From positions 310,001-374,000 of the forward strand of contig NZ_SRJC01000001.1 of the NCBI RefSeq assembly GCF_004684905.1: 64,000 nt of DNA, in the 5' to 3' direction. The translations under genes were made by a program, and so were the position numbers. Source of the DNA: Halobacillus salinus. GTDB lineage: Bacteria > Bacillota > Bacilli > Bacillales > Halobacillaceae. The notes beneath the pieces were generated by a model. The model had not been told where the DNA came from. It did not search any database and saw nothing but the letters and a program-made list of their open reading frames with translations. This document shows, piece by piece, positions 6,959 to 15,834 of this stretch (position 1 is the stretch's first letter; the number at the start of each line of letters is the position of its first letter).

Positions 6959-8155
6959 ATGGAGAACAAAGTCAGTCGCTGGTGTATTGTCAGCATGGCA
7001 TCTGTCCCGTTGGTGATGACCCTAGGGAATTCCATGCTCATTCCTGTTCTACCCATCTTTGAAAAGAAAATCGGTATTACCTCGTTTCAATCCAGTATGA
7101 TCATTACGAGCTATTCCCTGGCGGCGATCCTTCTTATTCCCATTGCCGGTTATCTGTCAGACCGGATCGGAAGGAAAATTGTCATACTGCCGAGTCTGAT
7201 CCTAGCTTTAATTGGAGGAGCTATTGCAGGCTGGGCTTCCTGGAAGATCGATGATCCGTATATGTGGGTTATCATCGGCAGAGTGTTGCAAGGGGTTGGC
7301 GCAGCAGGGGCGATGCCGATTCTATTGCCGCTCGTCGGAGACCTTTATAAAGATGATGACCAGAAGGCAAGTTCATGCCTCGGCATCATCGAGACATCGA
7401 ATACGTTCGGTAAAGTGTTGAGCCCGATCTTAGGAGCCGGATTCGCTGCTATTTTATGGTTTCTTCCTTTCTTTTCGATTTCATTCTTCAGTTTGATTTC
7501 GATCGCTCTCGTCTTTTTCTTTATAAAAGTACCAAAAGGAAGTAAACAGGATCCCGTTCCATTTCGGGCGTTTTTGAAAAAAACGAAAGAATTGATGAAG
7601 AAGGAAGGAAAGTGGCTGCTGCCAGTATTTCTACTTGGGTTATTTGCGATGCTCCTTCTATTCGCTGTGCTCTTTTTTATGTCGGATTTCCTGGAGAAGT
7701 TCCATGACATTAAAGGTGTGAAAAAAGGATTTGTGCTCGCAATCCCTCTCTTTGTCCTATGTTCCTTCTCCTTTCTGACTGGACGCTTCATCAAAGGCGA
7801 TAAGGCTAAAATGAAAAAAATAATCGTCTTCGCCTTGGTGCTTGCATCTGCAATGGTCGTGTTCGTCGGCTTCTTCAAAGAATCGCTGTGGCTCTGGCTG
7901 TTGATCACGAGCTTGCTCGGACTTGGAATCGGAGCCATGCTGCCTTGCCTGGATGCCTTGATCACAGAAGGTATTGAAAAAGAAGAGAGAGGCACGATCA
8001 CTTCTTTCTATAGTTCGTGCCGGTTCATCGGTGTCGCCTTCGGACCGCCGATCATCTCCATCCTGATGAAGAACCACTTGAACATCACCTTCATCGCAAG
8101 CGGAGTGCTCGGAGGCCTGCTAGCCATACTAACCATCATTCTCGTCAAAGAATAA
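6959..8155 (+). CDS. MFS transporter, drug:H+ antiporter (12-TM) type
   Basis: Membrane protein of 398 aa with about 12 hydrophobic segments. The loop-2 motif GYLSDRIGRKIVI near residue 64 and GRVLQGVGAAGAMPIL near residue 105 identify the major facilitator superfamily, DHA1 branch. Likely a proton-driven exporter of small molecules; the substrate cannot be read. AAAGGAG precedes the ATG by 6 nt. The gene stands alone, and a palindromic repeat follows 4 nt after the stop. Confidence 0.85.
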   Translation: MENKVSRWCIVSMASVPLVMTLGNSMLIPVLPIFEKKIGITSFQSSMIITSYSLAAILLIPIAGYLSDRIGRKIVILPSLILALIGGAIAGWASWKIDDPYMWVIIGRVLQGVGAAGAMPILLPLVGDLYKDDDQKASSCLGIIETSNTFGKVLSPILGAGFAAILWFLPFFSISFFSLISIALVFFFIKVPKGSKQDPVPFRAFLKKTKELMKKEGKWLLPVFLLGLFAMLLLFAVLFFMSDFLEKFHDIKGVKKGFVLAIPLFVLCSFSFLTGRFIKGDKAKMKKIIVFALVLASAMVVFVGFFKESLWLWLLITSLLGLGIGAMLPCLDALITEGIEKEERGTITSFYSSCRFIGVAFGPPIISILMKNHLNITFIASGVLGGLLAILTIILVKE

Positions 8156-8159
8156 TGAT

Positions 8160-8202
8160 GGGGACAGGCACCTCGTCCCACCGGGACGGAGTGCCTGTCC
8201 CC
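8160..8202. repeat. GGGGACAGG palindromic repeat, full copy
   Basis: A 43-bp palindrome with arms GGGGACAGGCACCTCGTCCC and GGGACGGAGTGCCTGTCCCC between two convergent genes. Its last base is also part of the stop codon of the deacetylase gene. It could act as a bidirectional terminator, although no long T-run follows. Confidence 0.85.
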
Positions 8203-8891
8203 TATAACTCATCCACCGTAACGAAGGTGTAGCCTTGTTGGGTGAGGGATTGGAGGATGCCTTCGACGGCTTTTAAGGCTTGGCCTGTGTCGTCATACAT
8301 AGGGTGGGTGAGGATGATCGACCCCGGGGTGACGTTGTCCTCGACGTAGGCGACTTTTTCTTCTGGCTTCGAATAGTACGTATCGGGTTCGAGGTTCCAC
8401 ATGATGGTTTCCATGTCCTGTTTTTGCAAATAGTAGGGAAGGCCGATCAGCTTCTTCCCATAAGGCGGCCGGAAATCGATGTCTCTTTCATAGCCTGCTT
8501 CCCTGATCAACTCGTTTGTGCGGTCGACTTCCGATTGGTAGAACGAATAGCGCTTGAAGACCATCGGGTTATGATTGTACGTGTGGTTGCCGACCTGATG
8601 CCCGGCTTCGACAATCGCTTTTGCTTCCTCCATATGTTCTTCCATATCCTTTCCTATCAAAAAAAACGTCGCTTTCGCATCGTATTTTTCTAATATAGGC
8701 AATAGTTCTTCGACATTCTCAGTCGGACCGTCGTCAAACGTAAGGGCGACGACTTTTTCTTCGGTCTCTACTTTTCTAGTCAGTTCCCCGAATGCTTGAA
8801 AGCTCCGCGCGTTCATCCATTTGTACGTTCCATACATAAGGATGACAAGCGTCACCAAGACCACAGCAATTCGGATAAGTATTTTTTTCAT
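8202..8891 (-). CDS. Membrane-anchored polysaccharide deacetylase (NodB/CE4)
   Basis: Protein of 229 aa with an N-terminal signal anchor (IRIAVVLVTLVILMYGTY) and an extracellular CE4 domain: VALTFDDGPTE (metal and base aspartates), GNHTYNHN (HxxxH zinc ligands) and FRPPYG. It removes acetyl groups from cell-wall glycan or a related polymer such as peptidoglycan GlcNAc/MurNAc; the exact substrate is open. The frame is open to 9029, but the ATG at 8891 with AAGGTGA upstream starts a proper signal anchor. Confidence 0.87.
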   Translation of the reverse strand: MKKILIRIAVVLVTLVILMYGTYKWMNARSFQAFGELTRKVETEEKVVALTFDDGPTENVEELLPILEKYDAKATFFLIGKDMEEHMEEAKAIVEAGHQVGNHTYNHNPMVFKRYSFYQSEVDRTNELIREAGYERDIDFRPPYGKKLIGLPYYLQKQDMETIMWNLEPDTYYSKPEEKVAYVEDNVTPGSIILTHPMYDDTGQALKAVEGILQSLTQQGYTFVTVDEL

Positions 8892-9027
8892 AATCTCACC
8901 TTTTCTATGTGGATTGTCCGATGCTTCGTCTTCGGTTACACTTGAAGCATCATGTTCAGGATACGGAAACGAAACAACTCGTACAATAGTAGGAAAATGA
9001 TAGAACCATGATAAAGGAGCAAGACAC

Positions 9028-9687
9028 ATGAGTCATTTGGTCATTTTGGTGGGAGACCCTTTTGAAAAAGGGACCGTGCTCTCCCTTCAAGAAGATTCGG
9101 TCATCATCGGTAGAAGTTCCAAGGAAGGAATACCATCTCTCGCTTTTGACAATGCCTTCATTTCACGAAAACACGCCGTGCTAACGAAAATGGAGAGCGG
9201 GTATTACATAGAGGATACAGGCAGCAGGCACGGGACTTTCGTAAACGGGAGTCCCCTTACGTCGTTTAAAAAGCACGAACTCAAGCATCAGGATGAAATT
9301 TCGTTATCCAATGGGATCGTTCGTCTCCGATATGTTGAATCTGTGCTGGAGGAGACGTTGGAGCTGCCTGCTATTCCTGTTGAAAACAACACATTCGATG
9401 GCCGAGGTACGCTCGATTCCGTGAAAAATGAGTGGATAATCAACGGGGAGTGCATCAAACTGACGCCAAAAGAATTCGCCTGTCTCCAGTCTCTCTTATT
9501 AAGCGAAGCAGGATACGTCTCCAAACAGCAGCTCATTGCCGAAGTGTGGCCGGAACGAACGGAGCAACAAGGAGCGCTTTCTGTCAGTTCAGAAGAGCTG
9601 AACGCCGTCATTTACCGCCTAAGGAAAAAAGTCGCCCCCATCCTCCAAATCCAAAACATCCGCGGCAAAGGCTACGAGCTTGTTTAA
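9028..9687 (+). CDS. FHA domain fused to OmpR-type winged-helix DNA-binding domain
   Basis: Cytoplasmic protein of 219 aa. Residues 20-100 form a forkhead-associated domain (IIGRSS, ISRKHAVL, DTGSRHGTFVNG), which binds phosphothreonine. Residues about 130-219 form a Trans_reg_C winged helix (LTPKEFACLQSLL, QLIAEVWPE, VIYRLRKK, IRGKGYEL). The fusion suggests a transcription factor gated by Ser/Thr phosphorylation instead of by a receiver domain. No kinase gene is nearby. GGAGCAAG precedes the ATG. Domains are clear; target genes and partner kinase are unknown. Confidence 0.85.
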   Translation: MSHLVILVGDPFEKGTVLSLQEDSVIIGRSSKEGIPSLAFDNAFISRKHAVLTKMESGYYIEDTGSRHGTFVNGSPLTSFKKHELKHQDEISLSNGIVRLRYVESVLEETLELPAIPVENNTFDGRGTLDSVKNEWIINGECIKLTPKEFACLQSLLLSEAGYVSKQQLIAEVWPERTEQQGALSVSSEELNAVIYRLRKKVAPILQIQNIRGKGYELV

Positions 9688-9688
9688 T

Positions 9689-9710
9689 GGGGACAGGGAC
9701 CTTGTCCCAC
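9689..9710. repeat. GGGGACAGG repeat, half copy
   Basis: GGGGACAGGGACCTTGTCCC followed by AC, starting 2 nt after the FHA gene stop. Only the left arm of the palindrome is present. Confidence 0.75.
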
Positions 9711-9730
9711 TTTCACGATTGGATATTGCA

Positions 9731-9759
9731 AAGTGTTTATGATGACGATCATGACACTT
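9731..9759 (+). promoter_or_regulatory. Inverted repeat in the leader of a small membrane protein gene
   Basis: AAGTGTTTATGAT and ATCATGACACTT form an imperfect inverted repeat around a 4-nt centre, 70 nt upstream of the next start. A 12-bp palindrome AACTAATTAGTT follows at 9787-9798. Either could be an operator or a weak terminator. Confidence 0.3.
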
Positions 9760-9828
9760 ACACTCCGATACATCGCATGCTCGCTGAACTAATTAGTTAT
9801 GTGATCGATCGGAAAAGGGAGGGGTACT

Positions 9829-10014
9829 ATGTCACAACAAAGCCAAGGCAAGACGCTATTGCACGTATTGTGCGGAGGCATTGCAGGTTTTGTGCTCAAT
9901 GCAGGCCTGATGGCTTTATTGGAAGTTGATATGCGGAGTTTCTTTGGCGTGTCGATCTTGCTCGGAATCATTGCCGGCTTGCTTTGGGATATCACCGATA
10001 AACTACATAGTTAA
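9829..10014 (+). CDS. Small two-helix membrane protein (61 aa)
   Basis: Begins MSQQSQGKTLLHV and has two hydrophobic helices (GGIAGFVLNAGLMALL and FGVSILLGIIAGLLWDI). No family recognised. GGGAGGGG lies 6 nt before the ATG. A half copy of the palindromic repeat begins 7 nt after the stop. Confidence 0.65.
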   Translation: MSQQSQGKTLLHVLCGGIAGFVLNAGLMALLEVDMRSFFGVSILLGIIAGLLWDITDKLHS

Positions 10015-10020
10015 AAGCTA

Positions 10021-10041
10021 GGGGACAGGCACTCTGTCCCA
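10021..10041. repeat. GGGGACAGG repeat, half copy
   Basis: GGGGACAGGCACTCTGTCCC, a single arm just after the stop of the small membrane protein gene. Confidence 0.7.
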
Positions 10042-10051
10042 GCCAGACATA

Positions 10052-10092
10052 TCAACCACCCCTTTTAACATCAAAGGGGTGGTTGTTTGTGC
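10052..10092. terminator. Terminator between convergent genes
   Basis: AACCACCCCTTTT pairs with AAAGGGGTGGTT, followed by GTTTG on the plus strand. It lies between the small membrane gene and the AraC-type gene and may serve both. Confidence 0.65.
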
Positions 10093-10098
10093 TTAACT

Positions 10099-10977
10099 CT
10101 AGCGTTTCTTTACCGGAATGTAGATATCAATCTTCTTCCGCGTTCCGTGACATCTTTCATCATACAATTCGAAGTCAGCATCCCCGCTATGTTCATACTC
10201 TGACTTCGGAAACCATTCCGTGAAAATATAGTTCCACGTTGATTGAATCGTTGAAGGAAAAGAGTCTTCTTCTGCTTCTGGTGTCGTGAACACGACGTAA
10301 TCAAGCTCCGGGAAACTCCGCTTCACAAGCCCTTCAGGTGGTTCCGTCTCATCATCCACTTCCATCCCAATCAAGTAGACGAACTCACTGGTCTCCGGAC
10401 AAAAATCGGTACAAATGCCGAGCTCCTCATTCGGGTGGAGTGGGGCAGGAATGTTGACTCTCAGATTTTGTTGGATGTATTGCTGCCAGAATTCAGGGAT
10501 ATCTCTATTGTTCTGGCCGTCCGCATCTGTCGTGTCTAATTCGTAGCCAATCACATGATACGCTGGCTTTTTAACAATTTTCGGTTCCATGTTATGACCT
10601 CCCGTTATGGCTATTTGAGTAAGGTAGGCTTTCCCGCGTAAGGGACCAGATGGACGAAGGAGCTCACGATACTCCCGCGGAGAAACACCGAAACTTCTCT
10701 TGAACGCACGGGTGAAAGAGACCTGATAGTCGAACCCGACTTCCATCGCTATATCAATCACTTTATCATGCGAATAAAATAACCGCTCCGCTGCCCGCGT
10801 CATCCGTCGTTTCCTTGTATAGTCCATCACAGGTTCTCCTACCATTGCCTGAAAGACGCGGTGAAAATGAAACGGCGAAAAGCACGCCACACCAGCCAGT
10901 TCCTCCAAACACAACGTTCGATCCATATTTTCTTCGATATAATCCAGCGTCCTCTGTACAGAATCCGTATACTCCAT
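10099..10977 (-). CDS. AraC-type regulator with GyrI-like effector domain
   Basis: Protein of 292 aa. Residues 1-105 contain two helix-turn-helix motifs (LEELAGVACFSPFHFHRVF and the ending SFTRAFKRSFGVSPREYR). Residues about 130-290 form a GyrI-like/AraC effector-binding domain, which in BmrR/Rob relatives binds small lipophilic or cationic compounds. The likely role is activation of an efflux or stress gene; the target is not evident and the neighbours are unrelated. A GGTGATGACGAG stretch precedes the ATG. Confidence 0.85.
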   Translation of the reverse strand: MEYTDSVQRTLDYIEENMDRTLCLEELAGVACFSPFHFHRVFQAMVGEPVMDYTRKRRMTRAAERLFYSHDKVIDIAMEVGFDYQVSFTRAFKRSFGVSPREYRELLRPSGPLRGKAYLTQIAITGGHNMEPKIVKKPAYHVIGYELDTTDADGQNNRDIPEFWQQYIQQNLRVNIPAPLHPNEELGICTDFCPETSEFVYLIGMEVDDETEPPEGLVKRSFPELDYVVFTTPEAEEDSFPSTIQSTWNYIFTEWFPKSEYEHSGDADFELYDERCHGTRKKIDIYIPVKKR

Positions 10978-11050
10978 CTCGTCATCACCTACCTTATCTA
11001 CACTCTATCAACAATCCAAACAGCCTTCTTAACCGTTCTTGCTTTTAATT

Positions 11051-11096
11051 GGGGACAGGGACCTTGTCCCACCACTGGGACAAAGTCCCTGTCCCC
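11051..11096. repeat. GGGGACAGG palindromic repeat, full copy
   Basis: Arms GGGGACAGGGACCTTGTCCC and GGGACAAAGTCCCTGTCCCC around a short loop, in the divergent intergenic region between the AraC-type and helicase genes. Confidence 0.85.
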
Positions 11097-11202
11097 AATA
11101 ACGGTGTTCCTTCGCATGCGAAAAAATGATATGATGCGTTAGTAGTTTTTAAGTTTAGTATATAAAATATTTCCAGACTTAGATATAGGGGAGAGGGACA
11201 CG

Positions 11203-13356
11203 ATGAGCGAGCAGTTTTTCAATAAGATGGAGCAGGTGACGGGAGTAAAACTAAACGATGTGCAGAAGCAAGCCGTCACACATACGGATGGCCCGTTGCT
11301 TTTACTGGCGTCACCTGGGTCCGGCAAAACGACCACGCTCAATATGAAAATCGGCTATTTGCTTCTTGAGGAACAGGTGCCAGCTGATCAAATCATGGCA
11401 GTCACGTTCAGTAAAGCAGCAGCGAATGACATGTCCGAGCGCTTCGATCAATTCTTCTCCACGGTGACAAACGAGAAAGTCCACTTTTCCACCATCCACA
11501 GCTTCGCCTACCAAGTCGTGCGCGAATCGTTGCGGGGAAGCGGCATGCCATATCAATTGATTGAAGGCAGCATCAGCGATGAAGAATTGAAGAAAGGCTG
11601 GGATGGACCGAACGTCCCGCTTCATAAGAAATTTATCTTGAAAAAACTCTACTGGGACACGAACGGCAAACAGATTTCAGAAGAAGATATGGACGAACTG
11701 ATGACCTATATCAGCCTCGTCAAGAACAGGATGGTCCAGCACAAGGACCTCGACTCCATCGAGTGCAACGTCAGCCAGGCCGGCACCATCTACCAAGCCT
11801 ACGAACGGTTCAAGCAAAACCATGAGCCAGTACTCTTAGACTTCGACGACATGCTGACCTACTGCCATAAGATACTCGATGAGGACGCGGGCATGCTCGC
11901 CAAGTACCAGCGCCAGTTCGAGTACTTACTCACCGACGAAAGCCAGGACAACTCGCTCGTCCAGCACGAAATCGTCGAGCTGCTAGCTGGACCACAGGCT
12001 AACATCTGTGTCGTTGCCGATGACGACCAGTCCATTTTCGCCTGGCGCGGTTCCGACGTGACCAAGCTTCTACAATTTGAAAAAAGTTACCCCGGCGCAA
12101 CCGTGCTGACGATGTCCCAGAACTACCGCTCGACGCCTGAGATTGTGGACGCCTCCAATCAATTCATCAAGCGCAACGAGAAGCGGTATCCGAAAGACAT
12201 GTTCACCCACAATGACAGTGCCGAGGCGATCGAGATCAAATCCACCCGCACTTACGATGAGCAGTTGCAACGTGTCATGAACGCCATCCAGGCAAGTGGC
12301 GACGAGGACATCGCCGTTCTGTATCGCAACAACACATCTGCTGTCCCGCTTGCGGATAAGCTTGAGAAAGCAGGCATCGATTTTTATATGAAAGATATCG
12401 ACCCGAAATTCTTCAAGCATTGGGTCGTCGAGGATATTCTTAACTTTATGCGCCTGTCTTACAACGACAAGCGCGTCGATATCCTGGAGCGGATTCATAC
12501 GAAGTGCAATGCCTACATTTCGAAGGCGCAGATCGCTTTTCTCAAGAAAAAGAACAGCGAGAAGTCCGTGTTCGACCGCCTGCTCGACTCGGATATTCCT
12601 TCGTACCAGGAGAAGACGCTGCCGCGCGTGAAGAAAACGATCCGCGACATGAACGACATGGCGCCAGACCGAGCTATTCGCACCATCCGAGAAAAACTCG
12701 GCTACGACGTGTCGATCAAGAAAATGGCAGAGAAGTTCGGCTTCAACCAGGATCAGCTATTCAGCACGCTCAGCATCTTAGAGAACATCGCTGAAGGGCT
12801 TGGTACACTGAAAGAGTTCGCCGACCGCTTGAAAAAACTTGAACAGATCATCCAAACATCGAAGTTCAACAAAAGCACGAGCCGACTGACGTTATCGACC
12901 TTCCACAGTGCAAAAGGACTTGAGTACGACCGTGTCTTCATGATCGATCTCGTCAACGGTGTGATTCCATCAGATGATGACATGGAGCGTTTCCGGAACA
13001 AGGACACGGCGCCAATGGAAGAAGCGGTGCGTCTGTTCTACGTCGGCATGACCCGCGCCCGTACGAACCTCGAGCTGCTCACGTATCAGTACAAAGCAGA
13101 CGAAAGGCTGACTGAATCGATTTTTGTCACAAATATGAGGCGGATTCTAAAGCCTGCAGCATCCGGTGCTTTGACGGGAGAAGGCCTGTCCGCTGATGAT
13201 ATCGAGCTTGGTAAAGAAATCGTTCACCGCAAGTTCGGTCCAGGTGTCATTACGGAATATGGCGGCGATTCGATGGGGATTCAATTCGAAGAGGCAGGGT
13301 TCAAAGAACTGCTTGTCGATGTATGTATAGATAATGGATTACTGCAGAAAGCCTGA
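11203..13356 (+). CDS. UvrD/Rep-family ATP-dependent DNA helicase
   Basis: Superfamily 1A helicase of 717 aa, close to the length of PcrA (about 740 aa) but not PcrA itself. Motifs are in order: Walker A ASPGSGKTTTL, motif Ia TFSKAAANDM, motif II LTDESQDNS (DESQD where DEAQD is usual), motif III VADDDQSIFAWRGS, motif V TFHSAKGLEYD, motif VI RLFYVGMTRAR. It probably translocates 3'-5' in repair or replication restart. B. subtilis YjcD is the closest kind I know. A GGGAGAGGG site precedes the ATG, and a strong terminator follows at once. Confidence 0.88.
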   Translation: MSEQFFNKMEQVTGVKLNDVQKQAVTHTDGPLLLLASPGSGKTTTLNMKIGYLLLEEQVPADQIMAVTFSKAAANDMSERFDQFFSTVTNEKVHFSTIHSFAYQVVRESLRGSGMPYQLIEGSISDEELKKGWDGPNVPLHKKFILKKLYWDTNGKQISEEDMDELMTYISLVKNRMVQHKDLDSIECNVSQAGTIYQAYERFKQNHEPVLLDFDDMLTYCHKILDEDAGMLAKYQRQFEYLLTDESQDNSLVQHEIVELLAGPQANICVVADDDQSIFAWRGSDVTKLLQFEKSYPGATVLTMSQNYRSTPEIVDASNQFIKRNEKRYPKDMFTHNDSAEAIEIKSTRTYDEQLQRVMNAIQASGDEDIAVLYRNNTSAVPLADKLEKAGIDFYMKDIDPKFFKHWVVEDILNFMRLSYNDKRVDILERIHTKCNAYISKAQIAFLKKKNSEKSVFDRLLDSDIPSYQEKTLPRVKKTIRDMNDMAPDRAIRTIREKLGYDVSIKKMAEKFGFNQDQLFSTLSILENIAEGLGTLKEFADRLKKLEQIIQTSKFNKSTSRLTLSTFHSAKGLEYDRVFMIDLVNGVIPSDDDMERFRNKDTAPMEEAVRLFYVGMTRARTNLELLTYQYKADERLTESIFVTNMRRILKPAASGALTGEGLSADDIELGKEIVHRKFGPGVITEYGGDSMGIQFEEAGFKELLVDVCIDNGLLQKA

Positions 13357-13382
13357 GGCTGTGTTTTTACACAGCCTCTTCT
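13353..13382. terminator. Bidirectional terminator
   Basis: GAGGCTGTGT-TTTT-ACACAGCCTC is a perfect 10-bp stem followed by TTCTTTTATT. The helicase stop and the stop of the opposite-strand membrane gene both lie within it. Confidence 0.85.
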
Positions 13383-13645
13383 TTTATTCCTCGTAACAGG
13401 ATAACCCCAAGAACGATATAAGTCAGCAAAAAGCTGAAGGAAAGGAACAGTGAAAACAGGTAAGCATTGATAAGCGCGGTGAGACACCATAAGGCTAATA
13501 GCAACAGCATGATATAGCCATGTATCTTCTTTTTCTGATACGTCCACTTGAACGCCAACAAAAAGACCGTAAAAATCGAACCATGCCAAATAAAGATGCC
13601 AGCCCCGTACCAAGGATCGATGACTCCGATCAACATCTCGTACAT
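13367..13645 (-). CDS. Small integral membrane protein (92 aa)
   Basis: Three or four hydrophobic helices (GIFIWHGSIFTVFLLAF, GYIMLLLLALWCLTALI, LFLSFSFLLTYIVLGVILL). No family recognised. AGGAGGG lies 7 nt before the ATG. The final codons overlap the shared terminator stem. Confidence 0.65.
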   Translation of the reverse strand: MYEMLIGVIDPWYGAGIFIWHGSIFTVFLLAFKWTYQKKKIHGYIMLLLLALWCLTALINAYLFSLFLSFSFLLTYIVLGVILLRGIKEEAV

Positions 13646-13975
13646 TTTTCTCCCTCCTAAAAGACCATAGTCATCCTATGCCCCATAAAGAAAAATGTCA
13701 TTTTTAACTGAAAAGAGGCAGATCATCATTGGCTGTCCTCATATTAAGTTTAGGATTATCAACCCATTTTTAATGAACCCCATATACTATTGATTCATCA
13801 AAGGGGTGTGTTGTGCTGTGAACGCATCCTTCAAATAACCTAAATTAACGCCATATCACAACCGTTTCAAAAGTATACCAAATCTAGCAAACTATCTACC
13901 TAAAGACAATGTATACCAGTTTTGATAATCTATAAAAGAGAGAAAATTCTAAATATTTTGTCAGGAGGAACTTGT
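13646..13975. other. Gene-free region upstream of the protease gene
   Basis: About 330 bp without a credible gene. It contains two copies of GTATACCA at 13873-13880 and 13911-13918 (38 nt apart) and an A/T-rich stretch with GATAATCTATAAAAG about 45 nt before the protease start, a plausible -10 region. The direct repeats could be regulator sites. Confidence 0.4.
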
Positions 13976-15706
13976 TTGAAGAAAAGAAAAGTGCTGTCGG
14001 CCATGGCGTTGTCTGTCGGATTACTCGTGAGCTCAGGACTCGGGGCAATGAACGTAGAAGCCACCGCGAATGTGGAAGCGAAGATTCAAGAATCGAAGCA
14101 ATCGATGGGTACACTCACCCAACCTTCAGAATCCAATGCATCTGAAATCGTAAAAGCAGCGGTTAAAGGTGATATCAACAGTGGATTAGGTTCATCCCAA
14201 AAGAATAGTGAGGAATTCGTAGATTATCGTGTCATCGAAGAATCCGTCGATTACAAAGGCCAGGATCTCGTCAAAGTGCAACAGACTTACAAAGGCTATG
14301 ATGTATTTGGAAAAGTAATCGTCACTCAATTGAAAGACGGCGTGGTCAAGAATACGCTCGGTGATGTAGCGAAGAACCTGAACGGTCAAAAAGGATTAAA
14401 AGAGAAGCAGCGGATATCTAAAGACGAAGCACGTAGCTATGTGAAGGATACATACGGCGAAGAAGTGGAGTTCCTACAGGATACAGCAGTCCAAAAAGTC
14501 GTCTACGTGAACGATAAAGACAAGGCATCCTACGGCTGGAAAGTCGATTTCTCCGTAGCTGCACCAACGTTCGCTGAAGGCTTCGTCATTTTGGATACGA
14601 AAAAAGGCGACGTTCTGCTGAATGCAGTGAAGGAGCTCGATCAAGCGTTATCCGATGATGCTATCCAGTATGCTAAAGGCGGCAACGGTGGAGGTGGTAA
14701 AGGCGGTGGCGGTAAGCCAGGATCTGGTTCGACAGTTGTTGGTCCCGTTTCTGCATCAGGTGTTGATAAAAACGGAAATACCCGCACGTTCACAGCGAGC
14801 GAAATGTCTGATGGCACATACGAAATGGCAGACTATACCCGCGGACAAGGCGTGCTGACATATGATGCGGACTACGCAGACTTGAACCGTGAGTATCGAC
14901 TGTATCCAGGTGAGCTACTATCCAGCACGTCGACCACGTTCTCGGACGATGAAGGCGTCAGTGCCCATTATCTAGCGACTTCCGTTTATGACTATTACCA
15001 AGATGAATACAATCGTAACAGTTTCGACGATAACGGGCAGCAGGTTAAATCCGTTGTTCACGCTTGGGACTCAAGCTCGACGAATGATCCTCAAAACTGG
15101 TTCAACGCAGCCAGTGTCAATGACGGGGCAATGCTCATTTACGGTGATCCATTGGCTGGAGCCTACGATGTAGCAGGACACGAATTTGCGCACGCCGTCA
15201 CATCCAGTGAGTCCGACCTCATTTATAGTGGGGAGTCTGGTGCACTCAACGAAGGTATCTCCGACGTATTCGGTGTAGCCATCGAGAAGTATGTGACAGG
15301 TTCCTACAACTGGACGATTGGTGAGCAATCTGGACAAGTATTCCGCAGCATGTCCGATCCTTCTTCCATCCAGTTCTCAGCGGATCTCGTCTATCCGGAT
15401 GACTACAGTGACTATCAAACTCTTTCCTATGACAACGGCGGCGTTCACTTCAACTCCAGCATCTTGAACAAAGCAGCGTTCTTGATGGCTGCAGGCGGCA
15501 GCCACAACGGCGTATCCGTCAGTGGCATGGGCGAAGAGAAGATGTTCGATGTCTTCTACTATGCGAACGTTGACCTTCTGACAGCAGACGCAACGTTCGA
15601 AGACTTGCGTAATGCGGTCGAGACGGTTGCAATCGACTTGTATGGAGCAGGCTCCCCTGAATACCAGACAGTCAGTAGTGCGTTTGATGCAACGTTGATT
15701 CCATAA
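13976..15706 (+). CDS. Secreted neutral metalloprotease, M4 (thermolysin/bacillolysin) family
   Basis: Zinc endopeptidase of 576 aa. TTG at 13976 is chosen as start because CAGGAGG lies 8 nt upstream and a typical signal peptide follows (KKRKVLSAMALSVGLLVSSG). A long FTP/PepSY pro-region precedes the catalytic domain. HEFAH at 402-406 supplies two zinc ligands and the base, ALNEGISDVFG the third ligand, and GGVHFNSSILNKAA the proton-donor histidine. HEFAH replaces the usual HELTH. Between pro-region and catalytic domain is a glycine-rich stretch (GGNGGGGKGGGGKPGSGS) absent from standard bacillolysins. Transcribed alone, with its own terminator. Confidence 0.92.
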   Translation: MKKRKVLSAMALSVGLLVSSGLGAMNVEATANVEAKIQESKQSMGTLTQPSESNASEIVKAAVKGDINSGLGSSQKNSEEFVDYRVIEESVDYKGQDLVKVQQTYKGYDVFGKVIVTQLKDGVVKNTLGDVAKNLNGQKGLKEKQRISKDEARSYVKDTYGEEVEFLQDTAVQKVVYVNDKDKASYGWKVDFSVAAPTFAEGFVILDTKKGDVLLNAVKELDQALSDDAIQYAKGGNGGGGKGGGGKPGSGSTVVGPVSASGVDKNGNTRTFTASEMSDGTYEMADYTRGQGVLTYDADYADLNREYRLYPGELLSSTSTTFSDDEGVSAHYLATSVYDYYQDEYNRNSFDDNGQQVKSVVHAWDSSSTNDPQNWFNAASVNDGAMLIYGDPLAGAYDVAGHEFAHAVTSSESDLIYSGESGALNEGISDVFGVAIEKYVTGSYNWTIGEQSGQVFRSMSDPSSIQFSADLVYPDDYSDYQTLSYDNGGVHFNSSILNKAAFLMAAGGSHNGVSVSGMGEEKMFDVFYYANVDLLTADATFEDLRNAVETVAIDLYGAGSPEYQTVSSAFDATLIP

Positions 15707-15717
15707 ACGAGAATAGG

Positions 15718-15750
15718 AAACCCGGCACACGGATGTGCCGGGTTTTTATT
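15718..15750 (+). terminator. Terminator of the M4 protease gene
   Basis: AACCCGGCACA-CGGA-TGTGCCGGGTT is followed by TTTATT. A strong GC stem. Confidence 0.9.
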
Positions 15751-15834
15751 CGTTTGATGGATAAAAATAGTTCTGAGAGTAGTTTGATAGATATCAGCAA
15801 TTGTCCTCTCCTATTTCTCAATCCAGTTATCAGC

